Shown piece by piece: positions 46,130 to 59,338 of a stretch of DNA of 64,000 bases (positions are counted from its first letter, which is position 1; the number at the start of each line of letters is the position of its first letter). Origin of the DNA: Tubiluchus corallicola (taxonomy: Eukaryota; Priapulida; Priapulimorpha; Priapulimorphida; Tubiluchidae). The notes below the pieces were generated by a model. The model searched no databases and had not been told where the DNA came from. It was given only the letters and a program-made list of their open reading frames with translations. The translations under genes were made by a program, and so were the position numbers. The stretch covers positions 62,501-126,500 of the forward strand of contig JAQGDQ010000112.1 of assembly GCA_030141605.1 (NCBI GenBank), in the 5' to 3' direction.

Positions 46130-47287
46130 CGCTTTTTTGCTTTTCTCGTTGGTCAAAACAACATGAAGTGACGAGAAATAATCGCCCCGAGCCTTAGAGT
46201 TTAAATGCATTAGTGACACATAGCTTACTGTAATTATACGTCGCATTCATAATGTTAGTTAAGCGAGAAGCGCACAAAGACAATATTTGCGACTCTTAGT
46301 GCGTTTGTAACCAACCTAGTTAATTTCTGTTGTGATGTGCAGTCTAAATAAGGTATGTATTACAATGTTATAAAATAAATAATCTTGCTTATTTGTCTGT
46401 TCTTATAAATTAGCAAGTTCCTCATGACAGACATTATTCGTGTACTATATGGTAAAACAACGCACATTAAAGATTTTTTCTTTATCGTAATGCAATCGTC
46501 CCGTATGTCCGAGACATGAAAAAAACGGTCAGTGAACCTGCAGCGTTTCTTGTACAATATCAAGGTAAAAAACATTATTGTGTATTTTGCACTGTTTGCC
46601 TTTCATTTCGAAAAAAACCATCGAAATCAAACCAAACTTAACAAAATCGTCGTCTCTGATTTCGTTTCTGAGGCCAAATGTCACGTTTCTGCATCAACAG
46701 GTACACCTTCACCTTTCTGAAACAGAACACCACAGAGAAAAAATTCGTCAAAAGAAATTGGAACAATTTCTTCAAATGTATATGTATCTATATGTATTGT
46801 ACTGCAGCAAGCAAACAAATTTCGCTAGCGGAAGAATTTATCCTTATTTCCGTGCTTTAGTTATTGTCCTGATTTTTATCAGTATCGTACGTATCTTGAT
46901 CTTTATCAGTATCTTATCATTATATTTATTTCAGTACCTTACAGACTCCTTCACACTGTAGAAACAAGACAACAACACAGAAATTCAAGACATACAAATC
47001 CAGACATGTTGGTGAACTACACGTGTCTGTTCGTTTTCTTGTCTGTCTATACTAAAAAAGAAGTCCGCTGGCGTGCTAAAATCACACTGAAATGAAGAAA
47101 ATATTTCAGCCCGTAAATTTATTTGTTTTGTTTGAGGTGTGCAAGTTAGATGCAGGTGCTGACGTACTAGTTTTGTTATCACTGCTGAATTTTCCTTTGC
47201 ATTTTGTTTCTGAAAGGTAAGGCTGTTAGTGCGCCTATTTATGCAGAAATCGACAGTTTTAGTACATGCAAATCAAAGGCAACGAAT
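46130..47287. other. Stretch without recognisable feature
   Basis: AT-rich; the 127-codon frame at 46578-46961 has AT-driven composition and no recognisable motif. Confidence 0.4.
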
Positions 47288-47460
47288 TTGCCAAATATGG
47301 TTTTATTCCAATATTTTTTCCAAATGCATTGCAAACAATGTAAAATTCTCACTGCCGTGTTTTGCCTTGACGTTTCCCATATTTGGTTCTATTTCAACGG
47401 TTTTTTCAAAATCAATTGCAAACAATGGAAAATTCACAATGTAGTTTTTTGCATTGTTGT
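47288..47460 (+). repeat. Diverged ~87-bp tandem duplication
   Basis: Two units share CCAWATWTGGTT, CAATTGCAAACAATG-type and AAAATTC blocks, offset about 87 bp, roughly 75 percent alike. Confidence 0.65.
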
Positions 47461-47844
47461 TGCACGTTCATGCATTATTTGTTTGGACTACTAAGCAAGG
47501 GCGCAAACTCAATTAAATCAGTATTTGCTTTCTAGAATTGTAGTTACAAGGTTTTCATAAACTTGAGTTATAAACAGCGTGAAAGTTTTCACTTGGCTGC
47601 TGAACGCATCTTCCTAATCTTTGTTGCCACGCTTCAGCACCAGGCGGCTATCAAATGCATCCAGCTGTTCACTTGTTTACAGCCTGCTTCTCCAGAGTGT
47701 CTTTAAGTTTCAATCACTGTCTAGTAAAATTGTGTTCAATTAGCTGTTTTTATGCCCTTCGCGTGTGCCGGTTTTTGCCGGCATTCCGCTGTTTCCGTTC
47801 TGCCGTGAGGCGGAAGATAGGCGAGTAGTGGGAGGTGTCATCGT

Positions 47845-48188
47845 CAGGGAAGGTGCCTAGGCTAATGAGATTATGGAGCCACCCTCTAATTTACTCGCAT
47901 ACGTCCCGAATATTTTTAATTGTGATATATTTTAGCAACATTTGCATAGCTTGAGGCCCCATATTTCGAAAAAAGGCCTTCAAAGAGGAACCTTTATTTC
48001 AAATAAAGGGCTTCAAACAAGGGCTCTTTGTCTCCTTTGTCTCAAATAAAAGACCTCAAACAGGGAGCCTTTATTTCAAATGAGGAGCCACTTTAAAATT
48101 ATATTTTTAAACTTTCTGGCTTGCTTTTTTAAAGTATAAAGTATGCCCCCCTTAAGCTTGTTGTACTCTATAGTATAACCCAGCCCTG
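47845..48188 (-). mobile_element. hAT-type MITE, family B copy 2
   Basis: Reverse complement of the 26686 element: it ends CCAGCCCTG at 48188 and carries three TTTATTTSAAATAAA-like units and GTGGCTCCTCATTTGA. The left end is probably CAGGGAAGG at 47845. The possible 8-bp flanks (GTCATCGT and GCTATAGT) agree only at five positions. Confidence 0.72.
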
Positions 48189-48879
48189 GCTATAGTGCAT
48201 TGTACCTCTGTTTGTGTTTGATACAATGTGAAATCAAGGCAAGAAAAGACAAAGTAAGCCAGGGTAAGGCAAACTGAGTTCAAGTAGAGTCGATAATTTT
48301 GCAATTTGCTTGGGTGTGCTAGAAACAGATTCCAAATTTTCTATCAAAATTTGTCATTTAAAATCTCGAGAATCAGTAGCACTGCACATCATATTCTAAC
48401 TTTCGTTTAACTCAAGTCTTTCCAAGTTTCATTTTGGTAGCAATGTGCTAGTAACAATGGACTGTATCGAAAAGCCGCTGAACTGGTGTTTTATAACAAT
48501 GAGTTGCTTCTCTAAGTTCCCTGGTTCAAATCAAGGATTTGTTAAGTTTTTTACACATCCTTTTTTGCACATCCTTACACAACGGGGGGGGGCAGTATAT
48601 GACATGATGAAACCGGTTTACAGTTACCGTTCATTTGCCGTACAGTTTAGCATTCACAGTATTAAATGCTTAAAGCAAAGGACAAATCTTCTGGAATGTT
48701 AGGCTTGTTTCAATTTTCGTAAAAATTTTTAGAGGGATTTAGTATTAAAAGTGCGATAAGCACCTCGTGTAATTAGTAAAATCACATTAAAGTCCTGGTC
48801 ATTTTACACTTGGGCGCTCGCATTTTGACCTCCCGCCAATCTTCCACCAATGACGTTGTTCATCGACTGAAGAAAAGCA
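48189..48879. other. Stretch without recognisable feature
   Basis: Contains a short poly-G (48585-48592) and an unrecognised 85-codon frame at 48445-48702. Confidence 0.4.
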
Positions 48880-49080
48880 GCGCACTATCAAGATAACTAA
48901 TTTTATGATATTTCTGGTGAATGTTATGTAAGTAGCAGAAGTTTGAATAACGCATTAGTAGCGCGAGCTTACAGAAAGCTACGACTTGCTTACGAAAACT
49001 CCCGAAATCCACAACTTTGCCATAATTTTTAAGTGAATGGTGTCTATCACCGCGCCTGCAAATTTATGTTCTATATAAAC
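48880..49080 (+). repeat. Dispersed repeat family A, copy 2
   Basis: Partner of 23190-23420 in opposite orientation. Shared blocks include GCAGAAGTTTGAAT, GTAGCGCGAGCTTAC and CTTGCTTACGAAAACTC. Confidence 0.65.
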
Positions 49081-49929
49081 AGTTTTTTGCAAATTTTCTT
49101 TTTCTATTTTACTATTTGATAGGAGGAAAACAAACCCATCATATTAAATAACGTGTCCTTTGATTGCTAAGCCTACAAATTCAATTCAAATTCAAACTCA
49201 AATTCAAAATTCAAAAATTCTTATACCTTGACCACTGAGCTATTCCTCCACTCGCTTTCGCCTTCCGCCAATGTCCTGGGTTTATTTTTCAGTTTTTCAT
49301 TACGCAACCCTCAAAGTTAAACCTATTCTTTCGAGAAAGATTGAGTATATTCTAGAATCGCGAAATTCCACTTACTTTTGTGTAACAGTCAAGCTTATTT
49401 ATAATGTTGATCGACTGCGACAAACGATTTCTAACCAAATAAGTTTCGCGCTAAGCTAATCAGTGGCGAAACCAGTCAGTAAAACACCTGAGATAACCAC
49501 AGTAATCATCTATGATTCATAAGTGAATAAATAACTATTCACTTAAGGTTTTTAAACCACCAAACTGATGTAGAACTATAGTAAACAACGCAGACATTGA
49601 TCTCCAGTTTCCTCGTGAGCTTCATTGACGTCGTTGGAAGAGGTTGTTATCGATCTGTTAATTTCCTGCAACCTGCGGTGGTGGTCCACCCTCACAATAA
49701 ATCAAATTAGAGCTAACTGAGACGCACAGTGAACGGGCTAATAACTTTATTACACAAAATGAGGAGAAAATCGTGTTCATGCCTCATCCAAAACTTTTGT
49801 TGAGACAAATTGGGGATTTTGAATGTTGCGAAATGAAACAGTGACGAAGACAGTGAAGCAGCTATTCTAACCCTGAAGTATGTCAGGCCCTAGAAAGAAT
49901 TTAATATTCATCGGATTCCAACTCAATTC

Positions 49930-50229
49930 ATCTCAAGCACTGGGCCAATTCGTTTGGCTGTCGATTCATGGGTTCTGAGTTTGAATCCCACTAATGTCGG
50001 GATTTTTCGAGCCACGTACAAACTGAACAGAATTTTCTGGCCACCTTTCTAGGCCTACCCAGGTTTAAGTCAAGGTGCTGAGAGAACTAATGTAATTGAG
50101 TGGCCGGCTAGCTACCTGTCCTTATGTGCCGAGATTTCATAAATAGATGCCGTAACCACCTGTGTCTATATCACGTGCTACGTCAAGTGATGATGCTTGT
50201 TAATTGTTTATTCAAAAGCCGATTTTAAA

Positions 50230-50245
<16 letters not shown>
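49930..50245 (+). mobile_element. Possible SINE with LINE-like 3' tail
   Basis: A B-box-like GAGTTTGAATCCCAC lies at 49977-49991 and a body of about 250 bp ends GTTTATTCAAAAGCCGATTT then AAATAAAGATT(ATT)n. No clean A box is seen, so SINE is a guess. The segment 49081-49929 carries only a short TTCAAA tract near 49180-49215. Confidence 0.45.
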
Positions 50246-50635
<390 letters not shown>

Positions 50636-51060
50636 TATTTAAAATCGGCTTTTGAATAAACAATTAGCAAAAGCTCAAAGACCTTTTTGCCGACTGTAAA
50701 TAACAAATCTGAACTACATTGCACATACAATTATTAACTCACTCTTAACCTAAATAACCAGGCAGGGCAAAGGTATACAGGTTGATGCATTAATGATATA
50801 GTGTGAAATATATGTACAGCTAATTGGTGTTCACAAGATTGTTAAAAATTTTATAACCACAAAAATACATTTGCTGCTATTAAAATATTTATCATAGTGA
50901 TATTATTGATAACCTTGAAAATATTTGCGTCTATGTGAGTACATCTATACCTAGTTTGTACATAAGCTAAAACTTCGTACAATAGTAAAATGAACTAAAT
51001 TTTGCAGACCAATTAAACATTTAGGTACTACAACATACGTCAATAATAAAATTCTCTTTT
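50636..51060 (-). mobile_element. Element 3' end sharing the 49930 tail, opposite strand
   Basis: The minus strand ends ATTGTTTATTCAAAAGCCG followed by ATTTTAAATAAAGATT, identical over about 36 bp to the plus-strand end at 50206-50245. The upstream body (to about 51060) differs, so it may be the partner LINE or a different SINE. Confidence 0.55.
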
Positions 51061-51839
51061 ACTTTATTTACAAAAGCGCCAATTAAAGCTTTCCTTCTTA
51101 GAATGTAGGTGTCGGAAATAGTGCCATCTGCTAATTCTCTTCTGAAGTTTGGTCTCTTCTCTTGGCTTGCAAAGTCACATTCTTCTTTAATCTACGTCTT
51201 TTCCTTCTCCGCCCTCCTAAGTCTACTTAGCTTTAACTGAGTACGGGGGAAGGGGGAGGCGACTGAGCAATGAGCTAGCCACATATCCTCCCGTATACGT
51301 TTCACCAGAAAATAGTTTTTTCTTCTTACTCAGTCTATTCTTCTTCAACTGTTGCTAGTAAAATATCGACTCCTAGTGTCTATCTCACTAGAAATTTATT
51401 TTACCTTCGAGACGTTCTCTTGTTTAATAGCTTAGTAACTAAAAACTGCACTCTCGGGGAAAACGGTAATTTCCGTTAACGTGACTTCGGACAGTTTTAA
51501 GTAAAAAAAGAGGCAACTTTGCAGCGGATGAGCGTGAAGTGTCCATCTTGTAGGTTCCTTCATCAAAGTCTAGATGTGCGTGACTTCAAGCGCAACTTGT
51601 TTAATATAACTGAGCATCAAACCATCCAGATGTAGACAAATGTCAACTGTCACTCAGATATAACATTGCCAGTATTTGCTACACGGGCACCGAATCTATA
51701 GCCTGCACTCAATTTACCGTATCACTTGTAAACGTATTTTTAAATTATTACACAAGAAAATCACTCATTTAGTCTGTCGGCTGAGGCGGGCGGTCAGTCG
51801 GTCAATTACTCAGGCAGTTAGTAAGTCACTCAATTGGTC
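51061..51839. other. Stretch without recognisable feature
   Basis: Slightly GC-richer segment near 51170-51270 with GGGGGAAGGGGGAGG. No coding or terminal repeats seen. Confidence 0.4.
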
Positions 51840-52015
51840 AATCAAAAGTTAGACAGTTAATCGGTCAGTCAGTCAGCCAGTCAGTCAGCCAGTCAGTCAG
51901 TCAGTCAGTCACTCTGTTTGTCAGTCAGTCAGTCAGTCAGTCAGTCAGTCAGTCAGTCAGTCAGTCAGTCAGTCAGTCAGTCAGTCAGTCAGTCAGTCAG
52001 TCAGTCAGTCAGTCA

Positions 52016-52055
<40 letters not shown>
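51840..52055. repeat. (CAGT)n then (CTGT)n microsatellite, left part
   Basis: CAGT units run to about 52015 and change to CTGT up to 52055, where the LINE begins. CTGT units resume after the LINE at 53484. Confidence 0.97.
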
Positions 52056-52057
<2 letters not shown>

Positions 52058-53480
52058 GATGTGCTTCACAAATGGTGCCAGAAATGGCGTTTAAAGATAA
52101 ATACGTTACCTGGTAAGACAGAAGCATTGCTAGTAAGGGCATGGGATGAAAATAACAAGCCAGACAATTTAAAAATTAGTAACAATGAAATATTGTTTGT
52201 TGAAGACAGCAAAATATTAGGCCTAACTGTTGATCGGAAATTAACATTTGTTAAACACGCGGGCAATGTTCATAAAAAGGTATGGTATAGATGGTTGAAA
52301 GTAAAAAACAATTGCAGTAAATATGCAGGTTTGCGACTTGCTACCATTGTAAATATTTATAAAACTATTATTTTGCCGATTATACTGTATGGTGCTATTG
52401 TATGGTTAGGTAAAAAACTTACTGTATTTGAAGATATAACCTATGATATAATGAAAGTTTCTGCGGGGTTGGCTTTTAAACCAGATCGTACTAAATTGGA
52501 ATTACTTTGTGGTCTTCCACCGTTAGACATTGAACTAAATGTAATTGTGGTTAAATCATGTCTTAAGACATTATGTCAGAGCGCAAATGATTCAGTAAAA
52601 CAACAGATTCTGCGGTATGGTAGTACACGTCTGACAGGAAGACATATTTACAAAAATATTATGTATACAAATGTGCAGACTGTGAGAAACTTTTTAAAAT
52701 TTGTCTGGAATGAAAACTTTCGTAATACAGATCTTGAACAAATTCCTGAAAATATGTTAATTTATACCAAACGTCAAATTACAGATTATGTTTCTTATAC
52801 CTGGGCAACTAAATATAGGCATGTTATGCAATTTCGAGGAGAAAATGTTGAAATACAGAATATAAAATGTACACCCTTAAATTTGCCACTTGGAAATAAT
52901 GAAAGGAAAATAGAATCCATTACCATGTCCTTTTTAACTGGCCAGGGGAATTTTAACAGCTTTTTGTATAGACTTAATATGTGTGATACTAGTTTATGTC
53001 CATGTGGAGAAGAAGAGCAAACTCCTCAGCACATTTTATTCAGATGTAATAAAATAGATAATGCAAAAAGAATGCCGTTCATGGAAATAGCTGATGCCAA
53101 TTATACACGTAATATTATGCTTCAATCTGATAAAAATTTAATAATGGCTTTCACTAACCTGATCAGGGACAATTTTATACTAAGTAACTGTTAATTTAGG
53201 CCCGCCCCAGTATAAAAAATAAAAAAAAAAAAAAAAAAAAAAAAAATAAATAAATTATGTAGTTGTGTAAAGTTAATTTGTTTGTATAATACTTGTGATT
53301 CGTTTGAAATTATATCTAATTTAAGTATAAAATGTTATTCGTTGTACATAGTGTGAAACTGGATTTAAAAGATTTGTTATGTGAAAATGTAATTTGTTGA
53401 ACTGAGCCTGCAAAAAGAGGCACCTTTGTGTATATATATATTCATTTCTTTAATAAAGATTTATTATTATTAAAAAAAAT
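52056..53480 (+). mobile_element. Young 5'-truncated LINE (I/Jockey-like) with intact C-terminal frame
   Basis: A 377-codon frame (52061-53194) covers ORF2 from just after the YADD motif: VLHKWCQKWRLKIN, SKILGLTVDRKLTF, IILPIILYGAIVWLG, FEDITYDIMKVSAG, LELLCGLPPLDIE, and a Cys-rich C terminus (CPCGEEEQTPQHILFRC). There are no stops. The 3' UTR has poly-A at 53221-53246, a hairpin GCCT...AGGC at 53407-53424, and ends AATAAAGATTTATTATTATT. Loss of everything upstream of the RT palm is ordinary 5' truncation. Confidence 0.93.
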
Positions 53481-53483
53481 ATA

Positions 53484-53534
<51 letters not shown>

Positions 53535-53582
53535 GTGTGTGTCTGTCTGTGTGTCTGTCTGTCTGTCTGTGTCTGTCTATTA
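53481..53582. repeat. (CTGT)n microsatellite, right part
   Basis: CTGT units with GTGT interruptions directly follow the LINE tail. Frames rich in DRQT are artefacts. The interval 53583-54569 after it shows nothing. Confidence 0.96.
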
Positions 53583-54569
53583 AGTAGCCAGGCAGGTAAC
53601 AATCGAGAAACAGGTAGCCGGGCCAGACAATTAGGCTAACGTCAACTATTAAGCCATTCAATGATTGGCTGACTGATCAACCAACTAACTAAGCTGAACC
53701 GACAACCCACCAATCATACAATTACAATCAACCAAGCAGGAAATTTACCATGTGTAGTAATACAAAGAAATCGTGTGTCAAATTTTGTTTAATTTTGACA
53801 TCCTCTTCCACAGTAAAAAGTCAAACTGATTTGTCGAGGGCACGACAGTCTTGCAATTTCTTAAATTGCTCAAGCGGGATAAAGTCAGAGACTGTAGAAT
53901 AAGTGAAACCAAAGCCTTTCAATTTCAAAAACTGCTGATGAAATCACATTTAGTTTGCAGCAAATGTAGCAACAGTTGAAATCGTGTCACCAATACGAGT
54001 TTTAAATTAGATGATTTAAAACATCGTAGAGAGATTTGATAGCTAAGGTCGTTTGTTCAGGCTTTAAGATGCGATGCTGTCGTTTAACTGGCTTCTTTGC
54101 GAAAGTTTCAGAGATAAGACTTCATTTCACCTCCGGGTCTTTAATTTTTTCAAGAGCGTCTTCCTTTTTAATTAAAAACGATATAAATCAATTATTAATT
54201 AACTGAGGCATTCGCGTTAATATCAAGTTATCGTTAGTGATCATTGGCGTTTAGTTTGTAAGCCGAAAGTCTTTGGTTAAAATCCGGTTGCAACCCAATT
54301 TTTATACATTTCTATTTTTCAAGTTTAGTTGCAAAATTAAAATTGTGGGTTCATACCATCATTAAATCTTAACATTATTATATCTTACGCTAGCAAGTAT
54401 TATAATAAAACTGTTAATAACACATTAGTTAAGAATGTCGTCTTCATATGCATGGCTGTCATGTAAAGGACGGTCTAAACAAAGATTTTTGGGCGAAATA
54501 GACTTCAGCAAGGTCCTAAAAAGTCAAAACCTAAAAAGTGTTCTCTTCTGATCAGGCTATTCATCCTTT

Positions 54570-55560
54570 TCATGACCTGTTTATGTTTTCCGTCTTCAAA
54601 GAAGTTGGCTTCCCTACATATGAAACGTACCAACGAAGTTGGCTTCGCCACATATGAAATGTGACATGAGAAATAGGATTGTTCGCATTACCGTCTGATT
54701 ATCCTTCTGACAATCATCAATAAAGTATTTGAAGCCATACTAAATGATCATTTACTAGGTTTCATGGACCACGGTGACCTTCTTATTGAAGTGCAATATG
54801 TCTTTCACACGTCTTCCTCCACTGTTACTGTGTTTTCGGTAATCGGGGTCTTACAGCCTTAGAACACCAGGGCGAGGCCATGTTGATAATCATGCACATA
54901 TCTAAGGATTTATTCAAGTTTGGCATAACGATTTTGTTCTATCTTTAATAATAATAATTATTATTATCATCACCATCATTATTGTCGTTATTATCATTGT
55001 CGTCGTTATCGTCGTAGTCATCATCGTCATCATCATCATCATCATCCCAACTATGTATGAAACTATTATCAGTATTCCTGGAGGCTCTGCATTAGAACAG
55101 AATCCATTTCTATACTTTTTACCTATTACAAAGATACTTTTTATTTTCTTTTATTTTGATTATATCAGTATGTGTAACGCCACATTACAAACATAATTAT
55201 TGGTGAAACAAATTAGAAGACTAACTCATAAGATTTAAAAATAACTTAGCCTAAAAACCAGTATAGCAGAGATGGTCTGTTTAAATTATCTATCTATGTT
55301 GATGATGCTAATTCGTTGCCGCATCGCATCATTCAGCATCTACTGATTAGAAACGTCTCAAATGTTTGAAACGAATCTTAAGTCGGCCATGAACTGAGAA
55401 CGAGTCCACGAGATTGGATTGGTGCTTAATGCAAAAACTAAGAACGTGTTCATTTTGGAACTAAAAACGGAATGTCTGCCTACTGTGCATCCGTGCTTTT
55501 CCTGATCGGTATTACGATTTTAAATGAGAGAAATATCTTGCAGTGGAGTGAGAAGTGACC
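54570..55560 (+). mobile_element. Old LINE RT fragment, interrupted by a microsatellite
   Basis: The plus strand reads YRLIILLTIINKVFEAILND and GDLLIEVQYVFHTSSSTV (RT blocks 1-2), a block like SKAFDKVW near 54905, then YVDDANSLPHRI (catalytic block, Val for Ala) and GLVLNAKTKNVFIL after frameshifts. AAT/GTC/ATC triplets at 54945-55046 interrupt it. A 33-bp near-duplication (GAAGTTGGCTTC twice) lies at 54601-54660. Related to families with NAKKTK-type motifs; clade not assigned. Confidence 0.8.
54945..55046. repeat. Mixed trinucleotide tract (AAT, ATC, GTC)
   Basis: AATAATAATTATTATTATC then CATCGTCATCATCATC, inside the LINE fragment. Confidence 0.9.
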
Positions 55561-55964
55561 AAGAATTATAACAAAATGGTATTCAAAAAATATTTCATTT
55601 TTGATATTTGAAATTTAATAGGTTCGTGGAGAGGCATTAAACTGCTTTTTCACAGAAACGACTAATTACTAATTCCTGCATATTATTGAATTTATTTAAA
55701 AAAGAACTTAAAAAGTTTCCCCAAGTAAACGTAGCATGAAAGTAACGATATTTGAATTGACAATAAGGCCTATTTTGAAACCATTATAGAGTGCGTCAAC
55801 TATATCTATGACGTCGCTTCCGGCGTTTGACTACAATGAACGATTAAACAACAACGGCTGAAAACCTTTAGTAATAAAATAATATAAATAAGTAAATTTA
55901 AATATACAAATTTCTTATATTTAAATTTACTTTTTCATACTTTTTTAACTTTGTCATTTTTAGT

Positions 55965-56194
55965 CTCTTACTTAGTACATCACTTGAATAGTTTGATTAC
56001 TCAATTTGTTAAACTCATTTACTCAAAATGAGCGGTATCAGAGTACACAATATATACATTTTCAATATACTTACTTAACGAAACCTAAAAATCGAAAATT
56101 AATTACTCAGATCATCCAAGTTACTTAGTTTACATATGGGGTTGCCCGGATTACTGATTTTGAGTGTCAAGTGCGCTGTTTACTCAAGCTAAAT
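55965..56194 (-). repeat. Degenerate array, reverse orientation of the 27895 core
   Basis: CAAGTTACTTAG, TTACTCAAAATGAG and GATTACTCAATTTG variants recur. Same theme as 27895-28565 on the other strand. Confidence 0.45.
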
Positions 56195-56484
56195 ATTGCC
56201 CTCTTGAGTAAGCTGGATTTTTTTTGAATCCCAAAAGAAATTTTTTTTTATAAATTCTGAGTACATGTAACTACGTACTCAGCTATTGATTCTGAGTAAT
56301 ATATAAATCTTTCAGTGAACACTGCACACTGAACACCGATTGCCCTCTTGAGTAAGCTGGATTTTTTTTGAATCCCAAAAGAATTTTTTTTTTATAAATT
56401 CTGAGTACATGTAACTACGTACTCAGCTATAGATTCTGAGTAATATATAAATCTTTCAGTGAACACTGCACACTGAACACCGAA
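56195..56484 (+). repeat. 144-bp tandem duplication, two near-identical copies
   Basis: Units start ATTGCCCTCTTGAGTAAGC at 56195 and 56339. Differences are one T/A change (CTATTGATT against CTATAGATT) and small homopolymer length changes. Each unit holds the inverted repeat CTGAGTACATGTA / TACGTACTCAG. Confidence 0.95.
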
Positions 56485-57179
56485 TACTCTATCATCGGCG
56501 TTGATCCATTAACACTTTTTCAGATTACATCGAAGTAACGTAATGCTATTGTCACTAATTATCCTAGTATGAAAAATGACGCGGAAAGTCATCAAGTTTT
56601 GCTAATCGTGGAAGCCCAAAGCAGCTTCATAGTAACCTTACCGCAGGTGATACATTGTCACTGAACCACAGGACAATAAGCGTAATGTGACGTTTATAAT
56701 TCATGGTTCTGCCATTAACGTAAGTTGTTATCACGTATCATTTACATGACAACGTTATGAAGTCGTGTGCGCCGCAAAGAGTTGACAATGATGAAGGAGA
56801 GAGTAATTGAATTAGGCAGCTAACAGGTAGAATATGCCAACTGATTGTTGTAATAGAATATGTGTGTTTGTCTAACACTACAATAAGCTAACAGATGTTT
56901 TTATGTACTAGGAATGTAACAGAATTATTCGTTTTCTCTGCTTATGATGCTGTTTTTATTTTCGTCTAGTGGCAGAATCAGGTTGGTAGGGTGCTTCTTT
57001 AATGTCTGTGTCAAATGCATACGTTATGATCAGTATAAATTTTAATACCTACGTTTTAATAGATTTAATTACTTTTACCATGAATTTATTTACAACTTTT
57101 TCCTTGTTATCTGGCAGAATATTAGTGTTTGTCACATAATGTAAAATTTCTAATGTATAAATTGACGTGTGTTTAGCTT

Positions 57180-57292
57180 TTCAACCCTGGAGGTGTATCA
57201 TCAATTATACACTTCTATCTGGGACTTTGGCCTTTAAAATTTTGTTGTTAATTGCAATAAAGTTTAAAATAAAATAAAATAAAATAAAATCC
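57180..57292 (+). mobile_element. Probable retroelement 3' end
   Basis: GGGACTTTGGCCTTTAAAATT, AATTGCAATAAAGTTT and a (TAAAA)n tail. The end resembles 35573-35600. No coding remains. Upstream 56485-57179 is featureless. Confidence 0.35.
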
Positions 57293-59200
57293 TGGAACTT
57301 TTCAAAAAAGTTGCTGTTTGTATGATCAGCCTAAAATCATATTGAAACTGAATTTGTTAAAAGTGAATATATTTTACAAATACCGAGTAACCTAACATAA
57401 TTTACCTAAGAGGTTTTGCACTTGTAAAATTCAAAATGATATGAAATAAATGCGCAATCGAACGTTGAAAATCCCGACCATAATTAAGAAGATTGCATAT
57501 TAAAAATGGCTATGATTAATTATGGTTGTGATTTCGAACGTCGAATACGTTTTATTTTACCTATTCTTTGAAAAATTGGAGTTTCAAAAGTTCAGAAGAG
57601 CGCTAACCAAATTCAGGTACTGCTTCATTCTTAGTTTATTTCATACCATTTTAACTTTCACAAATCTGGACCTCTTATGTAAGTTATGCTGGACAAAAAT
57701 CATGTTACATTACACAGCATTTGTAAAATTTATCCAACTTTAATTCTTTCAATTTTAATCTATTTTTAGCCTGATGTAAAGAGTAACTTTGTGAAACGTT
57801 CCAGGCTTGTTTTTTTTTTGTCTTGTTTTTTTCGTAAATTCTCTTAACCTTTACAATTACACCAGATCTACGGAACATCTATGTTCCATCTTGGTGTTTT
57901 TAATGCGCCGTGCTTCTGTGTTTGTTCTATATACATGCTTGTATCTTTATGGTGTGTTATTTTGATGTGTTAATATTTTAATAATATAAATAAGAAACTC
58001 CCCAAAAATTACAATTAATTCTGTGTCACACAGAGAAAGGCGTAAGGAGCAAGTCATAATCCGTAATCGGGAGGCCTCTTTCGTCTTCGTTCAGCGTTTA
58101 TCATAAATCCGCGTTATGCTTCTTACTCTGCGTGAATATTAAGGGCGCAATCCTTTTCCGTTTCCGTTTGCCTTAATCTGCTTCCACGGGATGTATGAAT
58201 CAATAAATTTTTAAAAGTAATTTGTTAGTTTACCTGTTTCAAAATAGGTCAACCACTGAATCTGGTTGCTTTGTTTTACATAGTTGCAAATTTTATTCAT
58301 ACAACTTAAGGTAATTTTGCTCATTACAGAATAACAGATCTCACTAAAAATATTTCAATATGTAAATTATAATAATTTTCGCGTATCTAATTACAGTATT
58401 AATAAAATATAGTGTTTAAAAATTGGTTCTTAATGTTTATGACACTTTTCTGTTTTGAATAAATGCCCCGTTATGATAGAAATGAATTGTGAGTCGTCAA
58501 AAGCACAAGCACCCTAATTGCTTTTGCGGTGACCAAAAACGCCTTAAGTGAAATTAATGGCCAGTTTCATTTCGCAACAAGTTGGCGAATGGGTGACCAG
58601 TGTGACCATTGGTTTGCATAATTATGTTCATTTTTCGTGAGGCGGATTTTTCGTCATGGCTTACGCCTTACGGGTTATGTCCAGCTCTGTGTGGCCACGG
58701 TCCTTAAAAATTCCTTACGATTCTTGTCCTTTTTTGCTTACCTGAAGATAAGCAGCAGCAGCAGCAGCGGCGGCGGCAGCGGCGGCTTAAACGTGATTTT
58801 CCTTTTTCTCCTTGTTTTTAATTGTGGGTTTTTTTAGTTCATCAATTTATTGGAGCTGTTAGTTTACAATTTTACATAATCAGCTGTTCACTGAAACAAT
58901 ATTTTTCAAACAATAAGCGGCTTCTTAATTTCTTGTAATATTCTATGACATGCAAGGTTTTCTTCTTGGACATAATTAATACCATGGATTACTTACATAA
59001 ATGCTTATTTGTAGGATTATCCGTTTCTTGTCAGTACGATTTTCGTAGCAAATTTGATAAGTGTCCATGATTGTCAAATTCTTCATTCTTAAAAACAAAC
59101 TAACCCTTCCCTATAATATCAGCTTCTACAACTTAAAATCCTACTCTCATTACGAATGTTCGAAAAACCGCCATTTTTTGTTGTGCGAAGCGAATGACGC
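57293..59200. other. Stretch without supported gene
   Basis: A short (AGC)n(GGC)n tract lies at 58750-58788. The segment 58470-58700 is GC-richer but carries no recognisable frame. Confidence 0.4.
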
Positions 59201-59201
59201 T

Positions 59202-59338
59202 ATGAGTACAGTCACCAAAGATCGGCAACCAGAGAGGCTTTTTCTGCACCTCGTACGTCATTCTCGTTCACTCGCGCCTAAGACGCGAAACATGGCGAAT
59301 TTTACGACAATGAGCGCTTTCGAATTTCGCCAGAAAAA
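59202..59338 (+). CDS. Candidate 5' exon of an unknown gene
   Basis: A CpG-richer patch contains GCCATTTT (YY1-like) at about 59170, an ATG at 59202 and a better-placed ATG in ACATGGCG at 59292. It reads MANFTTMSAFEFRQKK up to a strong AAAAA|GTAAGT donor at 59339. No downstream exon was found before 64000, and no homolog is recognised. It may be a promoter with a short coding start, or chance. Confidence 0.25.
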
